Virus record (IMG/VR): IMGVR_UViG_3300033571_001109
Span: 1 to 20,951 of that record
DNA from: a virus
Strand: one strand, 5' to 3'
Length of the DNA stretch: 20,951 nucleotides
Shown here: positions 1 to 8,131 of the stretch, piece by piece
Position numbering within the stretch: position 1 is the stretch's first letter
Layout of the letters: every line of letters starts with the position of its first letter
Notes under the pieces: model-generated
Seen by the model: only the letters and a program-made list of their open reading frames with translations
Database searches by the model: none
Told to the model about the DNA's origin: nothing
Translations under genes and position numbers: made by a program

Positions 1-134
1 GTGAGAGCACTGGTGCCCGTACTCTCATTGTTGGCATTGTTGTCAAATCCTGCTAGGAAAATTACATTTGCCCAGTATGGATCTGAATCAGCGGGATTGG
101 CGTTGGCCAACCCCAAGTTCCTTGAAAATAACAT
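1..134 (-). CDS. Partial LamG/concanavalin-like adhesin, N-terminal end only
   Basis: The first 44 codons of a minus-strand gene that leaves the window at its left edge. The ATG at 134 overlaps the TAA stop of the collagen-like fibre gene by one base (TAATG), and AAAGGA lies about 8 bases upstream, so the two genes are probably translationally coupled. The visible residues include DPYWANVIFLAGFD followed by an Asn-rich stretch. In my experience this DPYW-x-V-xx-L-xx-FD opening is typical of phage proteins whose first domain is a laminin-G/concanavalin A-like jelly roll, which binds glycans. The role would be a further fibre or receptor-binding subunit, which fits its place at the end of the tail-fibre cassette. 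The domain itself lies outside the window, so the assignment rests on the opening motif and context only. Confidence 0.6.
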   Translation of the reverse strand, partial: MLFSRNLGLANANPADSDPYWANVIFLAGFDNNANNESTGTSAL

Positions 135-3100
135 TATGCGAATCCTTTGACTAAACTTGCGTAGTAGTTAGTTCCATCGTAGAATACTGAAATAATATCT
201 GTGGCGCTGGCCGCTGTTGACAAGGTCTTGCTAGCACCAGCAAACAACATTGTGCTGCTTAGTGTTCTACCACCTGTGCCATCTTGCTTCAAGATCAAGG
301 TTGCATTACTACCAGCAGATACATTTCCTAGACTGTTGATTGTGGTTGTTCCAGTTAGAACCATCTTGAACACTGTTCCACTGGTCACATTGATTGTAGG
401 TGTTGCTAGTGCATTACCCATATCATAAACGCTTTCAACAACACCTTTGAAGTTGGTATTAGTGTACAAGAATGCACCACCACTGCCCAAGGTCAATACT
501 AGACTGTCAGTATTGGTATTTTGATTGGTAGTGCGGAAGTTTAGATCAGTTCCTCTTGCACCACTGGTCCAGTTCTGACTTGCACTACTGTTGATAGTTG
601 CACCAGCATACTGTGTGGCAGCACCGAATGTTGTTATACTAACTGCACTTTGTCCGCTGTTACCAGAGAAAGCAATAGAACCTAATATATCAGCACTTAA
701 GGTGGCTGTAGTCAGTGTACTGCCTGCGCCCCAACGGAATGCTCTTAATGATAGCAATGCACCTGTTGAAGTATTGCCCTGAATAAAGATGCTAGGTTGC
801 GAGTTATCACCAGGAGCACCTGTTCCCACACTTTGTCCAATAACTTTTCTATTCCAGTTAGTAGTGGCAATCGTTGCATTGGCATTTGCACTATTATCAT
901 AATTTATTGAAGCATTAACAGTGGTTGCAAAACTTCCAGTTGTCCAGTTACCGAATACTGTTCTCTTACTAGTATCATACCAACCTGTGTTACCTGCAGG
1001 ATAACCTCTTAGTAACCAACTTGTTCCATGTGAACTGGTTGTCCATGCTTCAGCAGCATAGGCTAATATGTGTGAACCACTATTAGCAGCCATGCCCACT
1101 TCAGGACTACCTGCATAGGCATTTCCATCCCAAGCAGCCACAGCAATAGCAGCCAAACCACTACCACTTGTAGGAGTAGCAGGATTTGCAATTGTTCCAG
1201 TTGAACCTATAAATCTAAATGCAATACTGGATTGATTGTAGATTGTCAGTGTGTTTTGGAAACGAACTTCACCCTTGCCGTTAGGAGCAATGTATAAATG
1301 TTCATCTGTGTTTAAAGTAGTAACTGTGTTGACATTGAATACAATATTACCTGTATTGGCTGAGGAACCTGTGGCTCCTTGTAGGCCAGTTGCGCCTGTG
1401 GCACCCTGATTACCTGCAAAGCCTTGATCTCCTTGAACACCTTGTGCGCCTGTTGCACCTTGGGCTCCAGTTGCTCCGATATCGCCATTAGTTCCGTTAG
1501 TACCATTAGTACCGGCTGCGCCAGTAGCACCCTGGGCACCTGTGGCTCCGATATCGCCATTAGTTCCATTTGTTCCAGCAGCGCCGGTTGCTCCAGTATT
1601 ACCTGTAGTTCCTTGGGCACCTGTGGCTCCAATGTTTCCTTGCGTACCTTGTGCTCCAGTAGCACCGATGTCGCCTTGACTACCCTGTGCTCCAGTAGCA
1701 CCAATGTTGCCCTGTGCGCCAGTAGCACCTGTTGCGCCTGTATTTCCGGTAGTTCCCTGGGCACCAGTTGCACCGATATTGCCCTGTGCTCCAGTTGCGC
1801 CCTGTGCTGTGAATAGTTGCCAATCACCGCTAACACCTGGTAGTCCAGTTCCATTACCGCTGATCAATAGCCAAGTGTTGCCACCATAACTTACAATGCT
1901 TCTATTGACTGTATAACTGCCAGTGATACTGTGTGGGCCTTCCCAGATGAAACTTAGTCCAGTGGCACCTTGTAGACCAGTTGCGCCTGTGGCTCCAGCA
2001 TTACCTGTAGTTCCTTGGGCTCCTGTTGCACCAGTATTTCCAGCAGTTCCTGTGGCACCAGTTGATCCCTGATTTCCATTTGTTCCGTTAGTGCCTGCGG
2101 CTCCAGTAGCACCAATGTTGCCTTCTGCTCCCTGTGCTCCTGTGGCGCCAATATTACCCACGGCACCTGTTGCACCTGACTGACCAGTAGCACCTGTTGA
2201 TCCTTGAACACCTCTTGGACCAGTTAGATTGATATTCCAACTAGATTTACTTGATCCACTGGCAACAGTTCCATATACCACCATTGTGGTCCCTGAATAT
2301 GATTGAATTTGTCCATATACAAAGGCCAACTGATCAGCACTTAGAACAAATACCAATGCTCCTACACCAAGACTGTTAGTTCCGGCGGATTTGTTAACTG
2401 TAAATGTATTGCTGGCATTTAGAGTAGGAGTTACAGTTGATGTAGAAGTCAATGTTTCATAGGCAATTCCAGTAGCACCTACTAGTCCAGTTGCTCCTTC
2501 TAATCCTGTTGCACCTGTAGATCCCTGAGCACCAGTAGCACCTTGTGGTCCTGTAGCACCTGTAGATCCCTGTGCTCCAGCATTTGTTTGTAAATTCCAG
2601 TATGAGAATGGCGCACTTGGATTTGAATTATTTGTAACAGGATCTTTATCGGTATTTGCAGCCACACAAATATAATTGTCGCCAGTTGAGTAACGAACAA
2701 TATCATTTACCACATAGGCTGTTAGGTAATCCCAAGCACCTTTCCATGTTAGTCCAACACCTGTTGCACCTTGTTGGCCAGTAGCACCAGTTGATCCGAT
2801 ACCAGTAGCACCTACAGATCCAGCGGGTCCAGTTGCACCCTGTGCACCTGTTGCACCATTAAAGCCTGTGACAACAAATGACCATGAACTGTAAGTTCCA
2901 CTGCCAATAATAGCACCAACTTGCACTGTGATACTGTTTCCACTAAATGCTGTGACAACGCCACCCATACCATAAGCACCACCTGGACTACCTGTAGCAC
3001 GGACATTGACCACATTACCTACTTGAACGCCACTTTGTGTAGCACTTAAATTTGTAGCAAATGTCTTACTGCCTGTGCCAATGGCCACGCTGTCACTAGA

Positions 3101-4768
3101 AGTTAATCCGCCTAGACCTGCTCCAGTTGCACCTGTTGGACCAGTACTACCTTCTGGTCCTGTTGCTCCAGTACTACCTTGAGGACCTGTTGCTCCTGTT
3201 AGACCAGTAGCACCAGTGGCACCTTCTGCACCGCTTAATAGACCCAATATAACGGCATTGTTGTGACTAAAACTTGTGCCCAAATAACTCTTTAAGGTAA
3301 CAGGAAATGCCCAATAACTGGTTGCCGTTCCATCGTTAGTTTCTGTTGGAGTTCCACTAACTGTCCAAACAATTCTTTTTTCTGAACTATCTTTTGATTG
3401 AATAGTAATTTCTTGAGTCTGTTGAATTAGACTTAGATAAAGATCAATGTCTTGACCATCATCATTTAAGTGACTGACATAGAGCACAGTACTGGCAGTA
3501 TTGGTAGCATTGTTAAAATTTAAGTTTCCATTGCCAGGATATGTATTAGAAGTTGAATTGCCAACCTTGTAGTTAAAGATATTATTACTTTGACCCTGTG
3601 GTCCTTGTGGTCCTGTAGATCCAGTTGCACCTGTTAGTCCAGTTGCTCCAGTAGAACCCTGTGCGCCAGTACTACCTTGATTACCAGTTAGACCAGTTGC
3701 ACCTGTGCTACCAATACTTCCATCTGTACCATTTGTTCCGGCAGCACCTGTGGCTCCTGCTGGCCCTGTGGCACCTTGTGGTCCGGTACTTCCCTGTACA
3801 CCAACTGCACCTGCTAGATTGATAGTCCAAGAATTATAAGTTCCAAAACCTACTATTGCATCTGGATTAATGTTTAATTCACCATTGCCGCTGTTATAAC
3901 TGATAACAGTACCTTGTAGTCTTGCACTAGTTGATGTACTGGCTGCAATTACACTTTGTCCAGCAGTGTAGGCCAATCCACCAGCAACTACGAATTGTTT
4001 AGGACCTGTATAATCAATTTGATTTACTGTTGTACTCTGAGTAGAATATCTTTCACCTAGACCAGTTGCACCTGTTGATCCCTGTGGTCCAGTTGCACCT
4101 GTTAGACCTTGTGATCCAGTTGCTCCTTGTGGTCCAGTACTTCCAGTACTACCTTGAACACCTTGTGCTCCAGTACTTCCTTGAATACCTATAACACCTT
4201 GGGCACCTTGTGGTCCAGTAGCACCCATTTCACCAGTAGCACCAGTTGCGCCATTGTTACCTTGTGCGCCCGTACTTCCTTGATTGCCCTGAGCACCTGT
4301 GGCTCCAATTGATCCATTTGATCCGGCAGCACCAGTTGCGCCATTGTTACCTTGTGCGCCCGTACTTCCTTGATTGCCCTGTGTTCCTTGTGCTCCTGTT
4401 GCACCTGCACTACCTGTGGCTCCAGCATTGCCCTGTAAACCAGTAGCACCTTGTGCTCCTGTGGCTCCAGTAGCACCAATGCTACCCTGTGCGCCTGTGG
4501 CACCTGTTGTTCCGGTATTGGCACTTAATACACCAGCGCCTGTGATACTTAATCCACTGCCAACTTTGATACCACCTAGTATACTGGCAGTTGCTGTGGT
4601 TAAGACATAATTGGTTACAGTGGTATTTGCTGTGATAAGAACACCACCAACAGTGACACCATTTCCAACAAATAATTCATTTGTGGTTGTGTCTAAGATC
4701 AATTCACCTACCAATGGTGTAATTGATAATCTATCTGCTGTAGAACCTCTTCTAATCTGTAATGACAT
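134..4768 (-). CDS. Giant collagen-like repeat tail fibre (1544 aa)
   Basis: Residues 1-45 ([13 protein letters not shown] start, then [17 protein letters not shown]) match the common N-terminal module that attaches phage fibres. From about residue 85 to 1130 the protein is mostly Gly-x-y triplets of the GATGAQG/GSTGPQG type, which form trimeric collagen-like helices. Folded inserts interrupt these triplets. Three related beta-domains lie near 236-320, 551-636 and 767-851, each ending in a x-SW-x-(I/F)-x-(L/V)-x-G signature. A different domain lies near 391-514. Two Trp/Tyr-rich modules near 673-729 and 938-988 resemble CBM5/12 carbohydrate-binding modules. The C-terminal ~410 residues are non-collagenous and end in a [21 protein letters not shown] region, a common fibre tip. 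No S74 chaperone-protease motif is evident. Start: AAAGGA 8 bases before ATG. Likely role: side or tip fibre contacting host surface glycans. Several long open frames on both strands inside it are repeat shadows. Confidence 0.85.
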   Translation of the reverse strand: MSLQIRRGSTADRLSITPLVGELILDTTTNELFVGNGVTVGGVLITANTTVTNYVLTTATASILGGIKVGSGLSITGAGVLSANTGTTGATGAQGSIGATGATGAQGATGLQGNAGATGSAGATGAQGTQGNQGSTGAQGNNGATGAAGSNGSIGATGAQGNQGSTGAQGNNGATGATGEMGATGPQGAQGVIGIQGSTGAQGVQGSTGSTGPQGATGSQGLTGATGPQGSTGATGLGERYSTQSTTVNQIDYTGPKQFVVAGGLAYTAGQSVIAASTSTSARLQGTVISYNSGNGELNINPDAIVGFGTYNSWTINLAGAVGVQGSTGPQGATGPAGATGAAGTNGTDGSIGSTGATGLTGNQGSTGAQGSTGATGLTGATGSTGPQGPQGQSNNIFNYKVGNSTSNTYPGNGNLNFNNATNTASTVLYVSHLNDDGQDIDLYLSLIQQTQEITIQSKDSSEKRIVWTVSGTPTETNDGTATSYWAFPVTLKSYLGTSFSHNNAVILGLLSGAEGATGATGLTGATGPQGSTGATGPEGSTGPTGATGAGLGGLTSSDSVAIGTGSKTFATNLSATQSGVQVGNVVNVRATGSPGGAYGMGGVVTAFSGNSITVQVGAIIGSGTYSSWSFVVTGFNGATGAQGATGPAGSVGATGIGSTGATGQQGATGVGLTWKGAWDYLTAYVVNDIVRYSTGDNYICVAANTDKDPVTNNSNPSAPFSYWNLQTNAGAQGSTGATGPQGATGAQGSTGATGLEGATGLVGATGIAYETLTSTSTVTPTLNASNTFTVNKSAGTNSLGVGALVFVLSADQLAFVYGQIQSYSGTTMVVYGTVASGSSKSSWNINLTGPRGVQGSTGATGQSGATGAVGNIGATGAQGAEGNIGATGAAGTNGTNGNQGSTGATGTAGNTGATGAQGTTGNAGATGATGLQGATGLSFIWEGPHSITGSYTVNRSIVSYGGNTWLLISGNGTGLPGVSGDWQLFTAQGATGAQGNIGATGAQGTTGNTGATGATGAQGNIGATGAQGSQGDIGATGAQGTQGNIGATGAQGTTGNTGATGAAGTNGTNGDIGATGAQGATGAAGTNGTNGTNGDIGATGAQGATGAQGVQGDQGFAGNQGATGATGLQGATGSSANTGNIVFNVNTVTTLNTDEHLYIAPNGKGEVRFQNTLTIYNQSSIAFRFIGSTGTIANPATPTSGSGLAAIAVAAWDGNAYAGSPEVGMAANSGSHILAYAAEAWTTSSHGTSWLLRGYPAGNTGWYDTSKRTVFGNWTTGSFATTVNASINYDNSANANATIATTNWNRKVIGQSVGTGAPGDNSQPSIFIQGNTSTGALLSLRAFRWGAGSTLTTATLSADILGSIAFSGNSGQSAVSITTFGAATQYAGATINSSASQNWTSGARGTDLNFRTTNQNTNTDSLVLTLGSGGAFLYTNTNFKGVVESVYDMGNALATPTINVTSGTVFKMVLTGTTTINSLGNVSAGSNATLILKQDGTGGRTLSSTMLFAGASKTLSTAASATDIISVFYDGTNYYASLVKGFA
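1473..1567. repeat. 23-bp direct repeat, 72-bp period, in the collagen region
   Basis: The 23 bases at 1473-1495 recur exactly at 1545-1567, an offset of 72 bp (24 codons). This again keeps the frame and the Gly-x-y register. It is a shorter example of the duplication seen at 4238-4381, and probably reflects slippage or recombination within the fibre gene. Confidence 0.8.
4238..4381. repeat. Perfect 54-bp direct repeat, 90-bp period, in the collagen region
   Basis: Bases 4238-4291 and 4328-4381 are identical over 54 bp. The copies are offset by exactly 90 bp (30 codons), so the reading frame is kept. Most other collagen repeats in this gene are similar at protein level but differ at synonymous positions. 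This pair therefore looks like a recent in-frame duplication. Recombination between the copies would add or remove 30 residues (ten Gly-x-y triplets) from the fibre shaft without a frameshift. Confidence 0.9.
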
Positions 4769-4779
4769 ATTTTATTCCT

Positions 4780-7230
4780 TTAAATGGCTCCGCCATCATA
4801 TCCCAGCGTACCTGGGCTTGTTACTGTTCCAAAATCAACAGTCTGTAATTGTAGTAAAAATTCAGTTGGGTTGTTAGCAGGACTTGCAATTTGCCCAAAA
4901 TTCAATGTACTTTGAAATGCTGTTCTTTGAACACTATTGTCGGCAAATTGAATTCCTCTAGGGAACTGAACAGCACTTGTTTTATTATAATTAGTAATTT
5001 TCTGAACAGCCAGTTCAGAATTGTATAAACTGCTACCAACAACCACTGTGGCAGTGCTGGCTAATTTAATATCTCCACCGGCAATCGTACTGGTTGTTTG
5101 ACCCAATGAAATATAACTGCTGGTGCTGTCAGTTTGTAGAATAATACTGGCATCACTAAACACACTCTTGTTAACAATGACCCTGCTTGTGGCAGTCATT
5201 GCAATGATTGTGTCATTTAATCTAGTCAAGCCCAATGCATCTGTTGAGATTCTGCTACTGCCATCTCTGTGCATGACAGTCAACGGACTGTAAATCTCAA
5301 TTGGTCTTTCGTCAGGTGTGTCTAGTCTAATACCAAAATCACTAGTGATCTGCATTTGAGCATTTCTGGGCATGTAGATCTTGCTAGACTGTGTGCTGCC
5401 TAAGAATTCAAACTTGCCTGCTTCAATGGTCAGTTGATTGGTTTCACCATTGATGTTGTTGCCTTTGGTCAACAAATCACCAGTTAATTGACTGGCAAAA
5501 GTCTGTGTGTTAAGACCAATTGTGATTAATTCATTGGTATTGGTTATGTATACGCCATTACCTGGCACTAAACAACTGGCCAATACAGGTAAACTAAATC
5601 CAACCTGACTTGATCCGCCGTTGCCATTATTCGTAACAATGAATCGACCAGTCGTATTAGAGAATGGTTGAATGTCCAGGGTTCCTAGACTAATTTGTAC
5701 ATTGCCAGTGGCTGTGGTTATGGTTATACGACCTGCTGTGGCACTGGTAATAGATCTTACACCTGTGTTGGTGATTGTATATTGACTGCTACTGTTGACA
5801 ACAGCAATTCCATCACCTGCTAGAATACTACTAACACTGGTTCCTGTTCCGCCACCTGCTGTGGTCTGATATGTCCCATCACCGAATCGAATACCATTCT
5901 GAAATGTTACTGCATTTTGTGCATTAAATGTAACCTGTGTGGCTGTGACAATGACCTGGCTCTGTGTAGAATTATAGTCAGCCAAGGTAACAGCCGCACG
6001 GACTAGACTGCCAGTCTGCTTGTGATTAAGTTGAATCTTATTGGCATCAACAATAAAATTATTAGTGTCATAGATCAATTTGGCTTGTTCATAGCCAATT
6101 TGATTTTCAATGACCAAGGATCCTAGACCCTGTATTAGACTTAGACTGGCTCTGCTGTCACTGGCCTTAATGTCATAGCCATTAGTGTATAAATCAGCCT
6201 GTAGACTGTAGATTGTGGCTGTGGTTCCAGTATTTGTACCTGTACCTATTTGATTGGCACTAGATAAAATACTTCCATCTGGAAATTTAAGTGAAGGAAC
6301 AAGAATAAATTGACCATCTGTTGCAAGGCTATTGGTAGTTAGTGTTGCACCTACATCTAAATTTCCAGAAACATTTACATTGCTTGCACCATCTTTTCCT
6401 AAATATATAGCACCAGTATTCCACCAACTAAGTGGTCCAATAATTAATTGTGAATCAGGAGCATTAATTGTTACAGAATTATTTTCTTGTCGAATATTGC
6501 TAGTAGAACCCAATGACCAATAACTTAAAGAAGGTTGACCAACTTTATTCCAATGTATTCCTCCATATGCACCCGCACTTAAATATGTGCTGTTATCATC
6601 CAACAACAATTCACTGCCACCAGCAATGATGCTAAGTTGCACAGTTGAACTGCCGCTGTTAATTCTAAATCCATTGGTCAGTAAATCTTCTGTTAGACTT
6701 ACAAGGCCACCGCCACCACCGCCAGCAGTCCAATATAATTGTCCAGAACCATCTGTGGCCAATACTTGTCCATTAACTCCATCATCATCAGGGAATCTAA
6801 ATGTGCTGGTTGTGCCCAGAGTTAAACTGGCAAATTGAACACTGCTGGTTGTGTAAACAGGTTGACCAGCATATAGATATTCTACAATGGTGGGATTGTA
6901 GGTAATGGTAATAGGTGTTTGTACTTGATTAACACCAACTACTGTGTTTGTGTTGTTAACTCTAACTGTGGCAGTGGTCTTTTCAACAATGCCAATCTGT
7001 TGAGTAACTAAACTACCTGTAAAACTATATGCAGGACTTGGTATTACATCAATTACAGTATTGTCATTGGTAATTGTTGTTTGACTTCTAAACAAGGTAG
7101 CAGTGAAATTAGGGTTAACTTCACTGACTGTGTAATTTGAGAGTGCTTCCGTAATGCCAAGCGCAGGCTTTACTATTGTTGCAGTAAAGATATAAGGGCT
7201 GGCATTAGTAATGGTGAATACAGCACTCAT
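4780..7230 (-). CDS. Trimeric-type tail fibre protein (816 aa)
   Basis: A predicted fibre lying between a virion-type protein and the collagen-like fibre. It is rich in Ser, Thr, Asn and Gly with alternating hydrophobic residues, as in beta-helical or beta-prism shafts. Residues 1-140 contain repeated ~45-residue units of the type (F)TAT/FTG followed by a hydrophobic-polar alternation. Near 145-175 there is FPDDDG, then GQVLATDGSGQLYW and a six-glycine run, a junction often seen in phage fibres. Short motifs of the form F-x-DG/DN-(S/T) followed by a polar stretch occur near 315 (FPDGSILSSANQ), 448 (FGDGTYQTTA) and 760 (FADNSVQRTAF), typical of trimer-stabilising shaft repeats. AGGA precedes the ATG by about 10 bases; the gap to the upstream gene is 6 bases. 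Role in host recognition is inferred from composition and position. Confidence 0.75.
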   Translation of the reverse strand: MSAVFTITNASPYIFTATIVKPALGITEALSNYTVSEVNPNFTATLFRSQTTITNDNTVIDVIPSPAYSFTGSLVTQQIGIVEKTTATVRVNNTNTVVGVNQVQTPITITYNPTIVEYLYAGQPVYTTSSVQFASLTLGTTSTFRFPDDDGVNGQVLATDGSGQLYWTAGGGGGGLVSLTEDLLTNGFRINSGSSTVQLSIIAGGSELLLDDNSTYLSAGAYGGIHWNKVGQPSLSYWSLGSTSNIRQENNSVTINAPDSQLIIGPLSWWNTGAIYLGKDGASNVNVSGNLDVGATLTTNSLATDGQFILVPSLKFPDGSILSSANQIGTGTNTGTTATIYSLQADLYTNGYDIKASDSRASLSLIQGLGSLVIENQIGYEQAKLIYDTNNFIVDANKIQLNHKQTGSLVRAAVTLADYNSTQSQVIVTATQVTFNAQNAVTFQNGIRFGDGTYQTTAGGGTGTSVSSILAGDGIAVVNSSSQYTITNTGVRSITSATAGRITITTATGNVQISLGTLDIQPFSNTTGRFIVTNNGNGGSSQVGFSLPVLASCLVPGNGVYITNTNELITIGLNTQTFASQLTGDLLTKGNNINGETNQLTIEAGKFEFLGSTQSSKIYMPRNAQMQITSDFGIRLDTPDERPIEIYSPLTVMHRDGSSRISTDALGLTRLNDTIIAMTATSRVIVNKSVFSDASIILQTDSTSSYISLGQTTSTIAGGDIKLASTATVVVGSSLYNSELAVQKITNYNKTSAVQFPRGIQFADNSVQRTAFQSTLNFGQIASPANNPTEFLLQLQTVDFGTVTSPGTLGYDGGAI

Positions 7231-7236
7231 TGATTA

Positions 7237-7737
7237 TTATCCTACAATGCTAGTATAATTGGTCATTGTTGTGGGATCACCAGCAGTTACGCCAGGTTCC
7301 CATGATTGAATAAAGGCCCAACGATGTGTGTTGACCTGAGGTAATAGATCACCTGTGCTCCATGTAACACCCACAATGGTGATAGGAACATTTTTACGAG
7401 CATCTGGCAATACTGGACCACTGTATAATCCACCTGGGAATGTAATGCCCACAGTACCTGAACTGGCGGAAATTACATTGACATTGGTAGCAGTTGAAAT
7501 TTGTGTTTTAGGGAATACACCTATGACTGTACTGGCTGCAAAGTTTGGCTCACCTGTGTTACGGTCGAAAGCCATTGTGTCAACAACGATGGTCTGTGAG
7601 TCTACATTAAAACGCCAGTCAGTGATATTCTGACCGTAATTGTAAACCATTGTTCTTTGTGTTGAGGGGAAGATCTGTTCGATCTGAATGTTGTCGGCGC
7701 CGCCGATATAATTTGCAAAGTTTAATACTCCAGCCAT
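7237..7737 (-). CDS. Unknown virion-type protein in the fibre cassette (166 aa)
   Basis: I do not recognise a named family. The protein begins MAGVLNFANYIGGADNIQIE, has no signal peptide or membrane segment, and appears beta-rich and acidic-neutral. An aromatic patch (THRWAFIQSWEPG) lies near residues 137-149. The central part reads FDRNTGEPNFAASTVIGVFPKT (about 58-79), which suggests a compact beta domain. It lies between the gpJ-like tip gene with its small satellite and the large fibre gene. A fibre adaptor, baseplate-like connector or attachment protein is therefore plausible, but this is inferred from position alone. CAGGAG lies 7 bases upstream of the ATG and directly follows the folded leader at 7751-7827, so translation of this gene is the most likely target of that element. 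Confidence 0.7.
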   Translation of the reverse strand: MAGVLNFANYIGGADNIQIEQIFPSTQRTMVYNYGQNITDWRFNVDSQTIVVDTMAFDRNTGEPNFAASTVIGVFPKTQISTATNVNVISASSGTVGITFPGGLYSGPVLPDARKNVPITIVGVTWSTGDLLPQVNTHRWAFIQSWEPGVTAGDPTTMTNYTSIVG

Positions 7738-7750
7738 GTGGATTCTCCTG

Positions 7751-7827
7751 AGGGTTAAAACAGACTAGTGCTAAGGCTACTAATCCGGGCTTGGGGACAC
7801 TGTATCCCCGCTGCAATATTTAACCCT
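7751..7827 (-). ncRNA. Candidate structured 5' leader RNA, three-way junction
   Basis: Read on the minus strand, the outer arms 7819-7827 and 7751-7759 form a perfect 9-bp stem (AGGGTTAAA with TTTAACCCT). Inside are two hairpins. The first is 7803-7809 with 7793-7799 (GGGGATA/TGTCCCC, loop CAG). The second is 7779-7785 with 7763-7769 (GATTAGT/ACTAGTC, loop of 9). Each inner hairpin includes one G-U pair that would be a C-A mismatch on the plus strand. This favours a real RNA transcribed in the gene direction. The outer stem ends one base before CAGGAG, the ribosome binding site of the gene starting at 7737. No U-tract follows, so it is not a simple terminator. I know of no family it belongs to; a tRNA is excluded because D-arm and T-loop consensus are absent. 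Confidence 0.45.
7817..7824 (-). promoter_or_regulatory. GTTAAATA motif, copy 1 (possible late promoter element)
   Basis: Octamer GTTAAATA on the minus strand, in context GGGTTAAATATT. It lies in the 116-bp gap upstream of the gene starting at 7737. The same octamer occurs in the other two long gaps (17497-17504 and 20596-20603), with GGTTAAATATT shared between this copy and the 17497 copy. It resembles the T4 late -10 element TATAAATA, but no matching sigma factor is visible here. It also forms part of the 5' arm of the predicted leader stem, so promoter and RNA-stem readings compete. Confidence 0.3.
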
Positions 7828-7853
7828 TGACCCTAATTACGGCTTGATAAGGC

Positions 7854-8120
7854 TTATTCTTTAGGATATTGACTCTTAACTGAATCAAGGTAGGCCATAA
7901 AGGAACCAGTCTTGGCTGGTTCACCAAAGAGTCCCGCCTTGATATCATCATATAGACAGTTTAGTTCTTCTTCAACTTGGTATGCCTGCATTCTTTTAAT
8001 GATTGCAGGCATTTCAGGATCTCCTGGAACAGTGATTAATTGCCCAGGATTTTCAGGATCCCAAGTTGTATAAAAACTTTCATTTATAGTTTGTTGTTGT
8101 TGTTGATTGCTTATTGCCAT
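7854..8120 (-). CDS. Small protein following the gpJ-like gene (88 aa)
   Basis: The open frame extends upstream to 8153, but the start chosen is ATG at 8120. AGGA lies 6 bases before it, and this start leaves the gpJ-like gene (stop at 8132) free of overlap. The protein begins MAISNQQQQQ, has a short Asp/Pro segment (WDPENPGQL), and ends in a likely helical part with EEELNCLYDDIKAGLFG and KTGSFMAYLDSVKSQYP. The pattern of an acidic helix followed by an ...AGLFG-x-x-AKTG-x-F... tail is one I associate with small proteins near phage tail-fibre genes. I cannot name a function. An adaptor or assembly factor for the tip would fit the context. Confidence 0.65.
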   Translation of the reverse strand: MAISNQQQQQTINESFYTTWDPENPGQLITVPGDPEMPAIIKRMQAYQVEEELNCLYDDIKAGLFGEPAKTGSFMAYLDSVKSQYPKE

Positions 8121-8131
8121 ATCTGTTCCTA

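Noticed and set aside
1380-1800. Regular short repeats resembling a CRISPR array
   Set aside because: The period is 18 or multiples of 9 bases with in-frame Gly-x-y coding, there are no unique spacers of constant size, and the copies vary at silent positions.
1312-1854. A 180-aa minus-strand frame, and others such as 4189-4524, inside the collagen-like gene
   Set aside because: They are other-frame readings of the Gly-x-y repeat; the repeat codons rarely make stops in any frame. They have no ribosome site and low-complexity products.
7781-7797. Twister-ribozyme-like string (minus strand CCCAAGCCCGGAT)
   Set aside because: From memory it resembles the conserved twister loop, but the partner strand for the P4 stem, the cleavage-site loop and the pseudoknot partners are not found around it.
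7751-7827. tRNA-like 77-base element
   Set aside because: The length and outer stem suggest a tRNA, but there is no D-arm GG, no TTCRA T-loop, no correct spacing between the inner arm and the acceptor stem, and only two inner hairpins.
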